The notes below the pieces were generated by a model, which searched no databases, had not been told where the DNA came from, and saw only the letters and a program-made list of their open reading frames with translations. A stretch of 26,212 bases of DNA from Actinomortierella ambigua (lineage: Eukaryota > Mortierellomycota > Mortierellomycetes > Mortierellales > Mortierellaceae), in contig JAAAJB010000507.1 of assembly GCA_016098155.1 (NCBI GenBank), positions 1 through 26,212 of the forward strand. Reading direction: 5' to 3'. A program made the translations under genes and the position numbers. Below, piece after piece: positions 1 to 10,137 of this stretch (its first letter is position 1; every line of letters begins with the position of its first letter).

Positions 1-225
1 GACCTGTCCCCCTGGTCAGCGTTTATTGCCTCCACTGCTGGTACACTAGGCTGGGGCTACAGTTCGCAGAGCGGCGATCCGGGTCTGTTTTTGATCGCTC
101 ATTCGCGCAAGACGCGTCGTTGGAGAGGGGGCTTCTCGACGCGAGTCATGATTGGGATGCCACTGGGAGTACTTAAGGCGTTGGAGAAACAGGACTGGAA
201 GAGAGCGCGAGGGGAGAAGACATAG
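1..225 (+). CDS. 3' end of an unrecognised protein-coding gene (partial)
   Basis: Frame 1 is open from the window edge to TAG at 223-225 and encodes the last 74 residues of a protein. The 5' part lies outside the window, and the first in-window codons may follow an intron junction. The peptide contains a small-residue, weakly hydrophobic stretch (FIASTAGTLGWGY, about residues 8-20), then a mixed segment ending in a basic Arg/Lys-rich tail. Codon choice and the Gly/Trp pattern look like coding sequence, unlike the low-complexity DNA elsewhere. I do not recognise the family. A minus-strand ORF over 99-356 overlaps it but looks like an antisense shadow. Moderate confidence that it is coding, none on function. 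Confidence 0.45.
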   Translation, partial: DLSPWSAFIASTAGTLGWGYSSQSGDPGLFLIAHSRKTRRWRGGFSTRVMIGMPLGVLKALEKQDWKRARGEKT

Positions 226-694
226 CTAGCGCCTCGGTTTCTGCAGACCCAAAGGCGATGTGGATGGTCGTATGTGTACGACTCGAGATTTAGGGCTTTG
301 AAAATCACAGCGCAAAGTTTAGTCAGGTTCACTCTTGTAGGGTCGTAGGTCACCACTACCTGGCGGTACGTGGAGTGCGGGCCTTACATGGTGGACTGAT
401 CATTCTCCAACGCCACGCCTCTCTTTAAGAGGACTGAGAAGGTGATCTGCTGTTTGCAGGACATGGAAAAAGTCTGGATACCTAAGGAGGGCTTGGCCGG
501 AGGAACGAAGCATTGTATTGTGACAAGGAAATTCAAAAAGTGACCACACAGCTCCGAAGACAAGAAGAAGACCTCTCTTCTTTTTTCGACTCTCGCTTTC
601 CATTTCGCATCGACCTTTCTGCCACTGACACCAATTTCCCTTGCTCATTCGCCTCATAACTAGCCGACTCTCAATAGCTTCCATTCATTTCGCC
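226..694. other. Intergenic region / 5' flank of the WW-domain gene
   Basis: This stretch lies between the stop of the partial gene and the ATG at 695. It probably holds the 3' UTR of the first gene and the promoter and 5' UTR of the WW gene. The last ~120 bases (about 565-690) are C/T-rich on the plus strand, as is common in fungal 5' flanks. I see no clear TATA box, tRNA or repeat. A 94-codon minus-strand ORF at 400-684 has no recognisable features and is probably chance. Confidence 0.4.
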
Positions 695-1983
695 ATGGGT
701 TGTTCAGGTTCTAAAGACACAGGCCATGCTGCTCGCCCGCCACAATATCAACAGCAACCACCACCACCACAATACACCCTCCCTCAGGCTCCATATGGAC
801 TTCCTCCCCAATATGTCCCTCCGTCTACACTACCTCAAGGATGGTACGTCTTCTCTCCTTCTATCCTTCTCGCCCTCTCAGTAGCGTGCTCTTTTTTTTT
901 TCTCCCTGGTGTTTCTATTCTATTCTTGAATAACTCCAGTGGCCTCTACTGCCAAGAAAAGAAGGCATCGTTTTTTTAGGCTATCATTGCTTGGCCAGCT
1001 ACCCGAAATGGCCTCTCGCCTTCCAGAACAAGAAAGAGCTAAAGAGCACTATTATTGAACGACAAAGAGGATATCGTTGAAGGAGAGCGTGTCGGTTGGA
1101 CTCAAACCGACAAACTACTTTTTTTCTTTTGGGGTTTGGGTTTTTTTGAGTTTGCAACATTTTTGTACAGACCAGGAACAACCTCAGAGCCGTCTGGATC
1201 AAACTATTTGCTTGGACAGCTGGACCAGGGGGTGTGTGTGAGGTGGGACAAACGCTCCCATTCCTTTGGAGTGGGCTGACCAGCAAATGGTACTAATAAC
1301 TACTTTTATCTGCCGTAATGCACACATCTAGGATCTCACAATATGATCCAGCTAAGCAGCGGTTATTCTACGTTTATCCTCAGTCAAACCACGTTGTAAG
1401 CTAATGGAGTGAGAGGAAGAGGAATGAAGACGAGGCTCTACTAGTAGGAAACCATTAACCATTTCCCTCTTATTCCTTGTGCGATGTCGGTCGTTGTTTC
1501 CAGTCGTGGGCCCACCCTTTAGGCCCTGCGGCGGATGCTCAAGAACAAGCTCGCTTCCATCAGATCATGCAGATGCAGCAACAACAATATGGCGCAAGCA
1601 ATCAGAAAGGATACTACGAGTCTTACAACCGCCAGGGTGGCATGGGTGCTGGCGCCGCTTTGGCATTGGGTGTCGTTGGAGGTATGTACCCTTATTTTTT
1701 TTCTGGACTACTGTTTCCTTGTTGTAAAATATCTCAACTTTTTTTTGGCCTTTACCAACAATGACATACACATTTGTTTGCATGAATAGGTGCCGCTGTA
1801 GGAATGATGGCAGGAAGTATGCTTGCCGGTTCCATGTATAACCCAGGATTCGACACTGTTCCCGCGGACGTCGCTGTCCCCGCAGATTCTTATGATGCCG
1901 GGGGCTTTAGTGGTGGAGACTTTGGTGGTGGAGACTTTGGTGGCGGAGACTTTGGCGGTGGCGACTTTGGTGGCGGCTTTTAA
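695..1983 (+). CDS. WW-domain protein with N-terminal dual-acylation motif and glycine-rich tail
   Basis: Exons 695-843, 1332-1395, 1504-1681 and 1790-1983 join in one frame to give 194 aa; the introns are 488, 108 and 108 nt (GTACGT, GTAAGC and GTATGT donors; TAG, CAG and TAG acceptors). The protein starts MGCSGSK: Gly2 followed by Cys3, Ser6 and Lys7 fits N-myristoylation plus palmitoylation, so membrane attachment is inferred. A Pro/Gln-rich stretch precedes a WW domain (about residues 46-78) with W50, the FYV strand at 62-64, W73 and P76. The two tryptophans are 23 residues apart, as the fold requires. WW domains bind proline-rich peptides. A Gln-rich helix (about 84-100) leads into a glycine-zipper-like hydrophobic segment (about 116-147), then GGDFG repeats to the end. 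The start is the ATG giving the acylation motif. The exact role is unknown. Confidence 0.85.
1913..1980 (+). repeat. Tandem 15-nt repeats encoding GGDFG units
   Basis: About four and a half copies of a 15-nt unit close to GGTGGAGACTTTGGT encode the C-terminal GGDFG repeats of the WW-domain protein. Copies differ mainly at third positions (GGT/GGC, GGA/GGC), so the peptide is conserved better than the DNA. Copy number could vary between strains by slippage without breaking the frame. Confidence 0.85.
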
Positions 1984-2049
1984 AAAAAAGACCTCTTCAC
2001 AATGATATCCTAGGAATTCCTTTTCTCTATTATTATATTACGAGGTATA

Positions 2050-2055
2050 AATAAA
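2050..2055 (+). terminator. AATAAA polyadenylation signal of the WW-domain gene
   Basis: A canonical AATAAA hexamer lies 67 nt after the TAA stop at 1981-1983, in an A/T-rich stretch. It sits in the 228-bp gap between two convergent genes. The position suits 3' end formation of the plus-strand gene, though no cleavage site can be seen directly. Confidence 0.5.
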
Positions 2056-2211
2056 TACGTGTAATTGCCTACTTGGTTCCGCGTCACGACATTCTCGTCT
2101 CTGTTCCTGGACCATCTTCTTTATCGGCTCGTTGACACATCTACTCGATGCCATAAGAGAAGAAAAAAAAGTTTCAGCGAAGTTAGTTGCCGCTTTGCAT
2201 TATAGAACTGT

Positions 2212-4202
2212 TCACAACATCCTCAAAACAGAGATATGTACCTTTTTGAACTTTTTGTGCGGAAACTTTGGTGCCAGCTCGATTTGGTCGCGAGGCAAGA
2301 TCCATTCAAGATAGATCCACAATAGGTAGTCGAGTGCGATGAACATGCAAAACAGCTTGCCGACAATCACACCACATCCGTAATAGCTAACAAGAAATTA
2401 CAAGAAACAAAAGCAAAGAATGATAGGACGTTGGTTCACCAAGAGAACGTCAAATCATGATAAAAGACTCTTTCCAGGTACACACAGATAGTTACCTTCT
2501 CAGCCGCTCAATCAACGGTGGGTGCCTCGTTTGCGAGATAGCATCGTAGACCTTTTCTGTCCGCTCCGCAACGTTCACCCAGCTATACATATCCTTGAGT
2601 TCGTCGTTAAACTTTGCAGGCTGGACCTCTTTCCGCCGAATCATCTCAATCGCTCGTCCAAGTGCCAGCACGAGATCTAAAGAGGTAATAGAGGATGGTT
2701 ATTTTAAAGTCGCTAACAATACTGTGGTCTTGGTCTTCCTTTTTTTTGGGATAGGGCGGGGTATAGATCCAAACAACCAAACAACCAAACAACAAACAAA
2801 CACAGAAACACAAAAGACAAACACAGCATCCTTTACCTTCTTCTTCCGGCTGGGCAAATAAAATCATATGTTTGGGCAAGACCTCGGGCACGCCTCCGAC
2901 CTTGGTGCTGACGACGAGCAAGCCAGCACAGGCAGCCTCGACAATGCCGATACAAAAGGCCTCGGTCAAACTAGTGTTGAGGAAGATCTGGCCTCGCACC
3001 AAGGTCTTGCGGACCTCATGGGCCTTCACCGAACCCAACAGTTCCACACGATCATGCAGCAAATGCTTCTCACGCATCTGCTCCAGATCAATCCGCTTGG
3101 GCCCATCACCGCCTATCACAAATCGCACCTTGGGATGCTCGCGACATATCGGTGGCACGACTGCCACGAGCAAGTCCATGCCCTTGCGATACGTTTGACG
3201 TGAAACAACCACAATTGTAACTAACGGATCAAAAATAAAAAAAAATTCGTCAGCGACTCGTTGGGTCAGCAATATAGGCGGGGAGGGGTAAGAGAAGGGG
3301 GGGTCTTTCGTTTTCTGTATGAAAAGATTTCTACATAGAAAACTTACTGACGTTGGGGTCCTGCATGCTCGGATCTGGCTTGAATCGTGAGGCAATGACG
3401 GCGTTTGGGATCGCCGATACGTTTTGCGGGGTTAATGCGGCTCTGAGGACCGTGTTCTCTTTACTAATAACACAAAAACGGAGAATGATGTTAAGCGAGA
3501 GCGGGAATAATTAGGTCCGCAAAACCATTGCCACCCTCACTACTTTTTCTCCTCTTAAAAACGCCGCGTTTTCTGGTTCTCACTCTCTCTTACCTTGTAT
3601 GGGAGACACAGATGACATGGTCGATATCCGATAGTGTAAATTTGAGAAACTTATTCATGACAATGGACGCTGGATCCGAGAACCCAAACAATGAATGGTC
3701 TGTAAAGCAAGTCTTAAGCCCCATGGTGCGCGCGTGGATGATGGCCTCATGACACATGGATGAGAAGGCCTGATGACCGTGTACGATCGAGATCTGCTCC
3801 CGGATCACAATCGAGCGAAAGATGGGGAAAAACCCATACAGTGTCGGCACCGTCGCCTGTTGGAAGACCACCACCATCGGCACATGATACACCTTAAGTC
3901 CATTCGTCAATGTCCGCACCCCGGTCCGGTTCCCATAAGCGTGCGTGATGATGACCACCTTGTGTCCTCGCTGAATCAGCCGCTGTGATAGATGATAGAG
4001 ATGCGACTCTACGCCTCCAGCGTTCGGATAGAAAAAATCCGATACCATGCTGTGGGTGTATGAAAGGGAAGGGGGGGGGGACGGGGCGAAGTCAGTTCAT
4101 TCAGCTTGGTTGTAACAAAGACATTGTTGGACATGACATGCTGCTGCCAAGTTGGTAAACGTGTCTCGGGCTGCCAATGATATACCAAATGTTATACGGC
4201 AT
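2212..4202 (-). CDS. GPI3: PIG-A/Gpi3 (Spt14): GPI-GlcNAc transferase catalytic subunit
   Basis: Six exons (4202-4186, 4049-3594, 3463-3348, 3220-2837, 2676-2496, 2386-2212) join without a frame break into 442 aa, close to the yeast (about 450) and human (about 480) proteins. It transfers GlcNAc from UDP-GlcNAc to phosphatidylinositol on the cytosolic ER face, the first step of GPI-anchor synthesis. The N-terminal donor-subfamily motif [17 protein letters not shown] appears once the 17-nt first exon is spliced on. The GT4 nucleotide-binding part shows GGDGPKR (about 233-239) and the EX7E pair E283/E291 in NTSLTEAF. One C-terminal membrane segment (about 390-414) is followed by a Lys-rich tail. 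Introns are 109-160 nt. The gene converges with the WW gene. The extreme C-terminus could differ if an AAG|GTACAT donor near the end is used. Confidence 0.95.
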
Positions 4203-4248
4203 GTTGACTGCAATGTCCTGGTTGTTCACTCTGAATGTTGAAAGTGCT

Positions 4249-4269
4249 TGATGAGCATCATGCTCATCA
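4249..4269. promoter_or_regulatory. Perfect palindrome upstream of GPI3 (candidate operator or RNA hairpin)
   Basis: TGATGAGCAT at 4249-4258 and ATGCTCATCA at 4260-4269 are exact reverse complements around a single C at 4259. The site lies 47-67 bp upstream of the GPI3 start codon, in the promoter or 5' UTR. It could bind a dimeric transcription factor, or fold in the mRNA, though a one-base loop makes a simple hairpin strained. The function is inferred only from symmetry and position. Confidence 0.35.
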
Positions 4270-4384
4270 TGGTCTGACAGTCACAAGTCGGGGTCAGGTT
4301 TGGGTCAGTTTTGTATTTTTTTTTAAAAAAAGACTATGTACGAGCAAGAGGATAATGGCACATGGAGTAAGTTAGACAGCAAAG

Positions 4385-4412
4385 TAGAAAGAAAGAAAGA
4401 AAGAAAGAGAGA
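4385..4412. repeat. GAAA/GA microsatellite
   Basis: About five tandem GAAA units run into a short GA run, in the gap between the GPI3 and GTPase genes. It is a simple repeat with no coding content. On the minus strand it is a pyrimidine run, the same strand bias seen in several other flanks of this window. Confidence 0.75.
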
Positions 4413-4662
4413 GTGTGCAGAGTTTTTTTTTGGGGGGAGAGAAGGGCTTGGGGTTGGGTAGGATGGTTTTTGCGAGGAATGTGTAACACGGTGAAGAATT
4501 CTGTGTGATATTTGTCTGGTTATTTGGGCGTCCTGACTGAGGACGCTGGTATTAGTGGAGCGCAAGGTAAGAAGAACAAAGAGAGAGAGAGAGAGAGATC
4601 AGGCGCACACCTCTACGGCGACACTGTACCGTCCTTGTCTTCTCTTCTTGCCTTCCTTTACT

Positions 4663-7600
4663 TCAAAGAATCTTGCACTTGATCTTCTTCTTGTCCTGGA
4701 CTGGATGTTGTCGGTTGATTTGCCGCACTAGGTTGTGGAAGACCTCATCAACATTTATCCTTGTACGTGCTGATGTTTCGTAGTATGGTGCCCCAAAACG
4801 CTGTGACAGACTCTCGCCCCTTCCTCGTGGTACTCGTCGGTCTTCCTCAAGATCGCATTTGTTGCCGACGAGAACAATGGGGACCTATTGACAAAGAAGG
4901 GGGAGAGATGGGGTACAACCAATGGTGAGTGTTTTGAACCTTGCAGGAGGGAGGGAGGGGGAGGCAAGATGGCCTTGGAAACGTAGGTCTGACGCAAAGC
5001 GCAGAGCGCATGTCACACTGCTGCAGTGTTCTGGATCGCACTGTGGTTGGTCATCCGCTCTTCCGCTTCTTTGACTATTTTCTAATCCTGCATCATGCGC
5101 TGTGCTATGTCAGATCTGCGAGCAAACTATGCAGCAGCGGAAGACAAGAAATGACTGAACTTTTCTCGTCGTTTCTCTCTCTCTTTCTTTCCTTCTTTCT
5201 TTAAGCTCTTTTGTGGTTGAAGGAGAGAGGAGAAGGAGGGAAACGAAGGAAGGGGTGAGAGAGGAAAGAGGGTCGTGCTGCTCTGTGGCAATAGGCCGAA
5301 TAACAGTGCAAGGAGAAAATAAACCATAGAAGCAAGATGACGCTAGGATGTGGTGTATGTGGTCCACTGTCTACTTTTTCACCCTTTCCAATCGTGCCCC
5401 AAAAATGTTCCGCTGGTCACTGTTGTTGTGTGCTCAGTCTCTTTTTTTTTTCTATACAATACCCCCTCTTCTTCCTTGTCCTTCGTGTCTGTTCTGTCTT
5501 TCTTTTTTTTTGTATCCCCCCCTTCTCTTTGTGTTCAATGCCAGGAGTGACGGGTTGGAGTGAGAAAAAGAGACGCTAGCCCGCAATGATGGTGCATAGA
5601 GAAAAGAACAAAAATAAAAGAAAGATACATACTCGGTCTGTATCCTTGACGCGCAGAATCTGTGCCTGAAGTCCTATCAGATCGTCGTCTGTTCCTGGGG
5701 CGATGATGGAGAATACGAGGATGAAACCCTGGCCTGTCTTCATGTAAAGGTCTCGCATTGCTGTGAATTGCTCTGTGCCTGCTGTGTCAAGGATCTCCAG
5801 CATACATTGTTGCTTGTCAACCTCGACCTGTTTCCGATACGAATCCTCAATGGTAGGGTCGTACCGGTCCACAAACACAGACTGAACAAATTGGACCGTC
5901 TATTCAAGAGAGTAGCATCACCCCATGGAAAAAGAAGGGCAGGGAGAAGACAAAAGTAGGTACTTCTGTGTCAGTAACTGGAACGCATCTTGCTCTCCAT
6001 ATTCTTGAGTGCTGGGTGATCACATTCTTCTTTCGCGACTTGAGGCATTCTCTGGGACGACCCACCCTATTTTTCCTCCCCTCTCCTCCCCCCTCTCTTT
6101 CCCTCTCCTACTTTTCTCTGTGTCTACAATTCTCCTCCTTCCTCTTATTTTGGGTCTGGTTCATCGAAAAGGAGTTGAAGGAGGAACTTCCTCCCCTTGT
6201 TTTGTGGGTTTTTCGTTCAACATTCTCGTCCTTGCGTGTACACGCGAAAACTACTCTTTGTCGAGCGGAAATAAGGTAGTTCTCTCCTCCCCCCCCTTCC
6301 GGTCACCGAAAAGAGCTTATTTTCTTGGCTCTACCTGGTTTCTCACTCTTTTTTTTTCGCACTTGGGGCCTTCCCTCTTCCCGCTTCCTTGGTAATCTCC
6401 CCTCCTCTGGCTCTCCTCACTTCTTTTGGGGTATTTTTTGTCATTCTTGCTTCTCTTCCCAAGGAACCAGAATTTGTTAGGGGAGGGGTGACGACAATGA
6501 TCGAGTATGATGGGTGGTTGAAGGTCCGACTACGCTGATACGCCGCAGGATAAACGATAAGACCAAGCTCTGGGCCCTGAATCGCGCCCGTTTCAACCTG
6601 CAGCTCTTCCTCGTTTGCAATAAAAGAAAATAGCTCTGTAGAGCACGGACGGTGTAGAGTGCATTTGGGTTTCGATGGTGTTGAGGTGGTTATGTGAGCA
6701 TTGTGGAGAAAGGAGAAAAAAACAGCAACGAGGCTCTAGCCGCAGAGGCGAGTGACAGGAAGGGGAAAGGGAGAACAATGACAAAGAAGACGAGAGAGAC
6801 TCTCCGTCTCCTCTCTGCCCCCATCCCATACACACACCCACATACACATGAAAATGGCTCCTCCCCATTTGTGCGTGCTTTTTTTCTCTCCCTCTCTTGT
6901 TCTGCCCTATGGCTCAAGCTCACTTTTTTTTTCTTTTGAATGTTCTTTGTACTCACTTTGTTCACACCCTTTCTCCCCTTCTCTTTCGCTTTCTCCCCTA
7001 TTGCTCCTCATCCTCGTCCTTCCTCCTTAACCTCCCCTTCCCTATTGTCTGTACACTGTCTCTTTTCCCCCTCCTCCTATCCCCTCCCCTCCCTTCTGTC
7101 TCATTCAATGCTACCGTTTTTTTTATGCATGAATGAACTGAAAATTATAAGGCGGCTAAAGCGTGATAGAGTGAGAACACACTCCTGCGGTGCGGGAAAC
7201 AAGTGAGCGAAGGTTTGAGGAAAAAAAAAAGGACAGAAGACCCAGCGAAGAGCAGAGATATGCACGTTTGTCCATCCCTCCTCCTCCTCTTCCCCCTCCT
7301 CCTCCCCTCCTCCTGTTCCCTCTTCCTTTTCCTCTGTTCTGCTGAGCATGCCGCTGTTTGCGAGGTCATCCTCCCTTTTTCCTCCCACCATCCTTTTTCT
7401 TTCGTTTCCGTGTGTGTGTATAAGTGTATATGAGTGTGCACAGCTCATGCAATGCTCAATGCTTAGATTGAGCCGGGGGTTTTTTTTGTGTGATGCTATG
7501 CTCGACCCTTTTGCCTTGTTTTGTCATTTCGCGGCTTCTTCTCCTCTCCTCCCTTCTCCTCCCCTTTTGTCACTCCAGTCCACTTCGCACTCTGCTCCGC

Positions 7601-7859
7601 TTACTCTGCGGATTTCCACCCCTTCCCTCCCTTTTGTGTCGAAAAAAGGTAGTATGCATACTTTTTGGACATGGTTTTTGATCCCCCTCTTTTTTGGCTA
7701 TCCAATGTCCTCCATAGAACAAGGAATACATGAGGATGAAGAGGTTTTCGTTCCACATAAACCTTCTCCCCCCTAGAGATAATACAAGAAACTTACCAAT
7801 GCTGATTTTCCAACACCTCCTGAGCCCAAGACGACAAGCTTGTATTCGCGAACAGTCAT
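4663..7859 (-). CDS. Rap1/Rsr1-type small GTPase with CAAX box
   Basis: Exons 7859-7797, 5899-5633 and 4884-4663 join in phase 0 at both junctions to give 183 aa, the usual Rap/Ras size. The P-loop GSGGVGKS is at 12-19. The switch I effector loop YDPTIEDSY (34-42) matches the Rap core. DTAGTEQ (59-65) has the Rap-typical Thr where Ras has Gln. NKCD is at 118-121 and ETSA at 146-149. The C-terminus is Lys-rich and ends CKIL; a final Leu predicts geranylgeranylation and membrane attachment. In fungi the equivalent Rsr1/Bud1 proteins guide polarity; that role here is inferred. The split is striking: exon 1 stops right after the P-loop and is 1,897 nt from exon 2, and intron 2 is 748 nt. Nothing essential is missing, so it should be functional if spliced. 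Confidence 0.93.
5900..7796 (-). other. 1.9-kb first intron of the Rap-type GTPase
   Basis: The intron begins GTAAGT at 7796 and ends TAG at 5900; both joined exons are in phase 0 and reconstruct an unbroken Rap core. Much of it is C/T-rich on the plus strand (about 6060-7130 and 7270-7640), so the transcript would be A/G-rich there. Plus-strand ORFs such as 7348-7776 translate to Ser/Pro/Leu/Phe-rich peptides typical of pyrimidine tracts, and I accept none. It may hold a regulatory element or a nested ncRNA, but the sequence shows no clear sign of one. Confidence 0.75.
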
Positions 7860-8558
7860 GGCTTGTATGAGTCTCGATTAGATGAATGGAGGCGTGCAAG
7901 TAAAGGGAAGAAAGGAAAGAAGAGAGAGAAAGGAGATGTGAAAAAGAAAAAAAAGGAGAAGAGAGGTAGGAAGGATTGTCCAAATAAAAAAAGGAATTGC
8001 TGTGGCGATGTGTATGTGTATGCGAGTTTGTGGAGGAGCCAACAGAAGAAGACTATAAGTGGAGTGGTCGATGGGAAAAAAAAGATTAAAGAACAAAAAG
8101 TAGTTCTCTCCTTTGAGTATTTTGCTTCTTCATATAAACATTTATGGGTAAGGAAGGTGTGTTGCTGTGTATTGCTTTGTAAACCAATGCACTCCTTCCC
8201 CCTCCCCTCTCTCCTATATCCAGACACGGATGATTTCAGACTTGTGTTGTGTGTGCCTTTTTTTTTTTTACCTCTTAGGGGGTCGGTGCCCTGGGGGTGG
8301 GTTCAAGGATTCTTTTCTCAAATCGCCCGTGGACTGTACGCCAGGAATATAAAAAGGGTTGCTCAAAGCGGTGACAGTTAATAGGTTGGCAGCAACGACG
8401 TCAAGCTGGGTGTGGTTGCCGAGGTGGGTGGTATGTGTGGGTGTCGGAGAAACAGCTGAGGGTCGACTAACGTGGTTCCTGAAGGAGTGTCCTTGTTCGA
8501 CAGGGTGGAGGAGGAGGGGAGAGAGAGGGGTTTCGAGGATGAACGTGCAAAAGAGAAT

Positions 8559-8627
8559 GAGAGGAAAGGGAGAAAAGAAAAGGAAAGAAGGAAAAGAAAG
8601 AAGGAAAGGAAGAAAAGGAAAGAAAGA
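8559..8627 (+). repeat. 69-nt uninterrupted homopurine tract
   Basis: Every base from 8559 to 8627 is A or G, in irregular GAAA/GGAAA units. It is part of a longer purine-rich stretch (about 8500-8660) with few pyrimidines. Such tracts can form intramolecular triplexes and often stall polymerases. It lies about 0.7 kb upstream of the GTPase start codon. Confidence 0.85.
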
Positions 8628-10123
8628 CGAAAGGAGAAATGAAAAGGGGACGAAAGATAAGAGGTTTTCAAACACTCTCTCACTCTTACGCTTCGAGTAC
8701 TTCCAAACACACGCAGGGAAGCAAAAAAGAGCAAGCGAGTCCATGAGGGTAAACAAACAGACACACGCACACACTACACAGCATCCTTCACAAACAACAA
8801 CAGCAACAAACACAATGCATGGAGGACAAAAGGGGGTGGGTGGGAGAAGAGGACACGATGGCCGAGAAAAAGAAAAGGAACTTTGAATATCCTCTGGGGT
8901 GGACTGGAAAAGAAAATAATCAACTGAGCACGCCCCATCCTTTGTCTTCCCATGTTCTGTTACTCGAGGTCTCGCTCATGCTCGGTGTGTTGGCTCTTGG
9001 TTCCCGCAAAGAGCTTTCAACCATGCAGCTAGTTGTTTATCCTTTGCTTCCTGCCAAGTCCATCCATAGCCCTGAGCTTCCTCCCCCCCCGTCTCCCTCT
9101 TCTTCCCTCCTGATCTCTCTGCGCCTCCCCCTTGCCTGATTGCCATGCCAAAAAAAAGGATTTCCCAGTACACACGCACAAAGTCGCGTTTACATAAACT
9201 GCATGAAAAAAAAGCTGGTCAGGTAGACACACGGAGGGAGGAGTATGTTCTATTTTGCGACCGTGTGCAAATCTCATGTTTCGAGGCGTTCTCGTCTAAC
9301 CGTTTCTACCAGGAAGGACCACCGAACAAATGCCAGTGCCCATTCATTCCTCCTTTGAGTTATTCTACCAAAGCAACATTGCTCCTTCCTTCCTCCCTAC
9401 TTGGTGGTGGCGAAGGGAAGAGAAACAAAAACAGGTGCTCTTACCTAGCATGTGCCAAGCAGCAAGAGGGGTTAAAAAAGAAGTAACTGCGCGAGACCAA
9501 TGGAAAGGGGCGGCGGGAGAAAAGAGAAAACGAGAACATGGGCGAGGTCAATCCTTTTGGTCAGGGTCTTTCTCTCTCTCTCTCTCTCTTCCCACCGTGT
9601 ACTCCCTCTCCCTCTCTCTTTCAGCCTCTCAGTGTCCCTGTCGACCTCCTCCTCTTCCCCCCTTTCTGCCCTTTTTGTTGGCATGACCCGTTTGCCACGA
9701 CTTTTTATCGATCCTCGAGGAGAAGAAGGAAAAAAAAAGGGCGATAAAGATCAAGCGTCTGGTTCGTCCTGGTCGCGGATGTTTTGATTGTCTTTTGGAC
9801 TGTCACGCGTCCATTTGTCATGAAAGGGATCCGCGATGGTATGCATGCTGGCTGATCGTTCCTGTCTGATCTAAAGTGAGAAGAATATTGGAAATCACGC
9901 TCTTGCTAGGGGTGGGAGAGCAGACCGAGAGTAGAGGAGGTAAGGAGATGTCGTGTTGTTCTTTTACCCTGCTATTGAGCCATTTTCAAGCCTTTTCTAT
10001 AGTCTATGGAGGTGAAGAATAAAAAAAAAAATGAGTAGTCGGGACAGACGACAGTAGAATGGAGGCGAGAAAAAAATGGTTGTGGAAATGGGCGCGATCG
10101 TTTACCGAGTGACAAAGTGTTAG

Positions 10124-10137
10124 ATCTATCGATAGAT
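10124..10137. promoter_or_regulatory. 14-bp perfect palindrome containing two opposed GATA cores
   Basis: ATCTATCGATAGAT is its own reverse complement and contains a GATA core on each strand. It lies alone in the gene-free block, 2.3 kb upstream of the GTPase gene. A GATA-factor site is possible but unproven. Confidence 0.2.

Larger units (their letters stand above)
4203..4662. other. Intergenic region between GPI3 and the Rap-type GTPase
   Basis: This gap contains the promoter and 5' UTR of GPI3 and the 3' UTR of the GTPase gene, both on the minus strand. It holds a perfect palindrome at 4249-4269, a T-run followed by an A-run at about 4316-4331, a GAAA-type microsatellite at about 4385-4412 and a GA run near 4580-4599. 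No AATAAA is evident for the GTPase transcript. No coding ORF was accepted here. Confidence 0.6.

Noticed and set aside
400..684. 94-codon minus-strand ORF near the left end
   Set aside because: No motif, and it occupies the likely promoter of the WW gene on the opposite strand.
7348..7776. Plus-strand ORF nested in GTPase intron 1
   Set aside because: The Ser/Pro/Leu/Phe-rich translation reflects a C/T-rich tract, with no domain or conserved feature.
8359..8886. Plus-strand Lys/Arg/Glu-rich ORF
   Set aside because: A homopurine tract read in any frame yields Lys/Arg/Glu/Gly runs. The matching minus-strand ORFs are equally biased, so neither strand looks selected.
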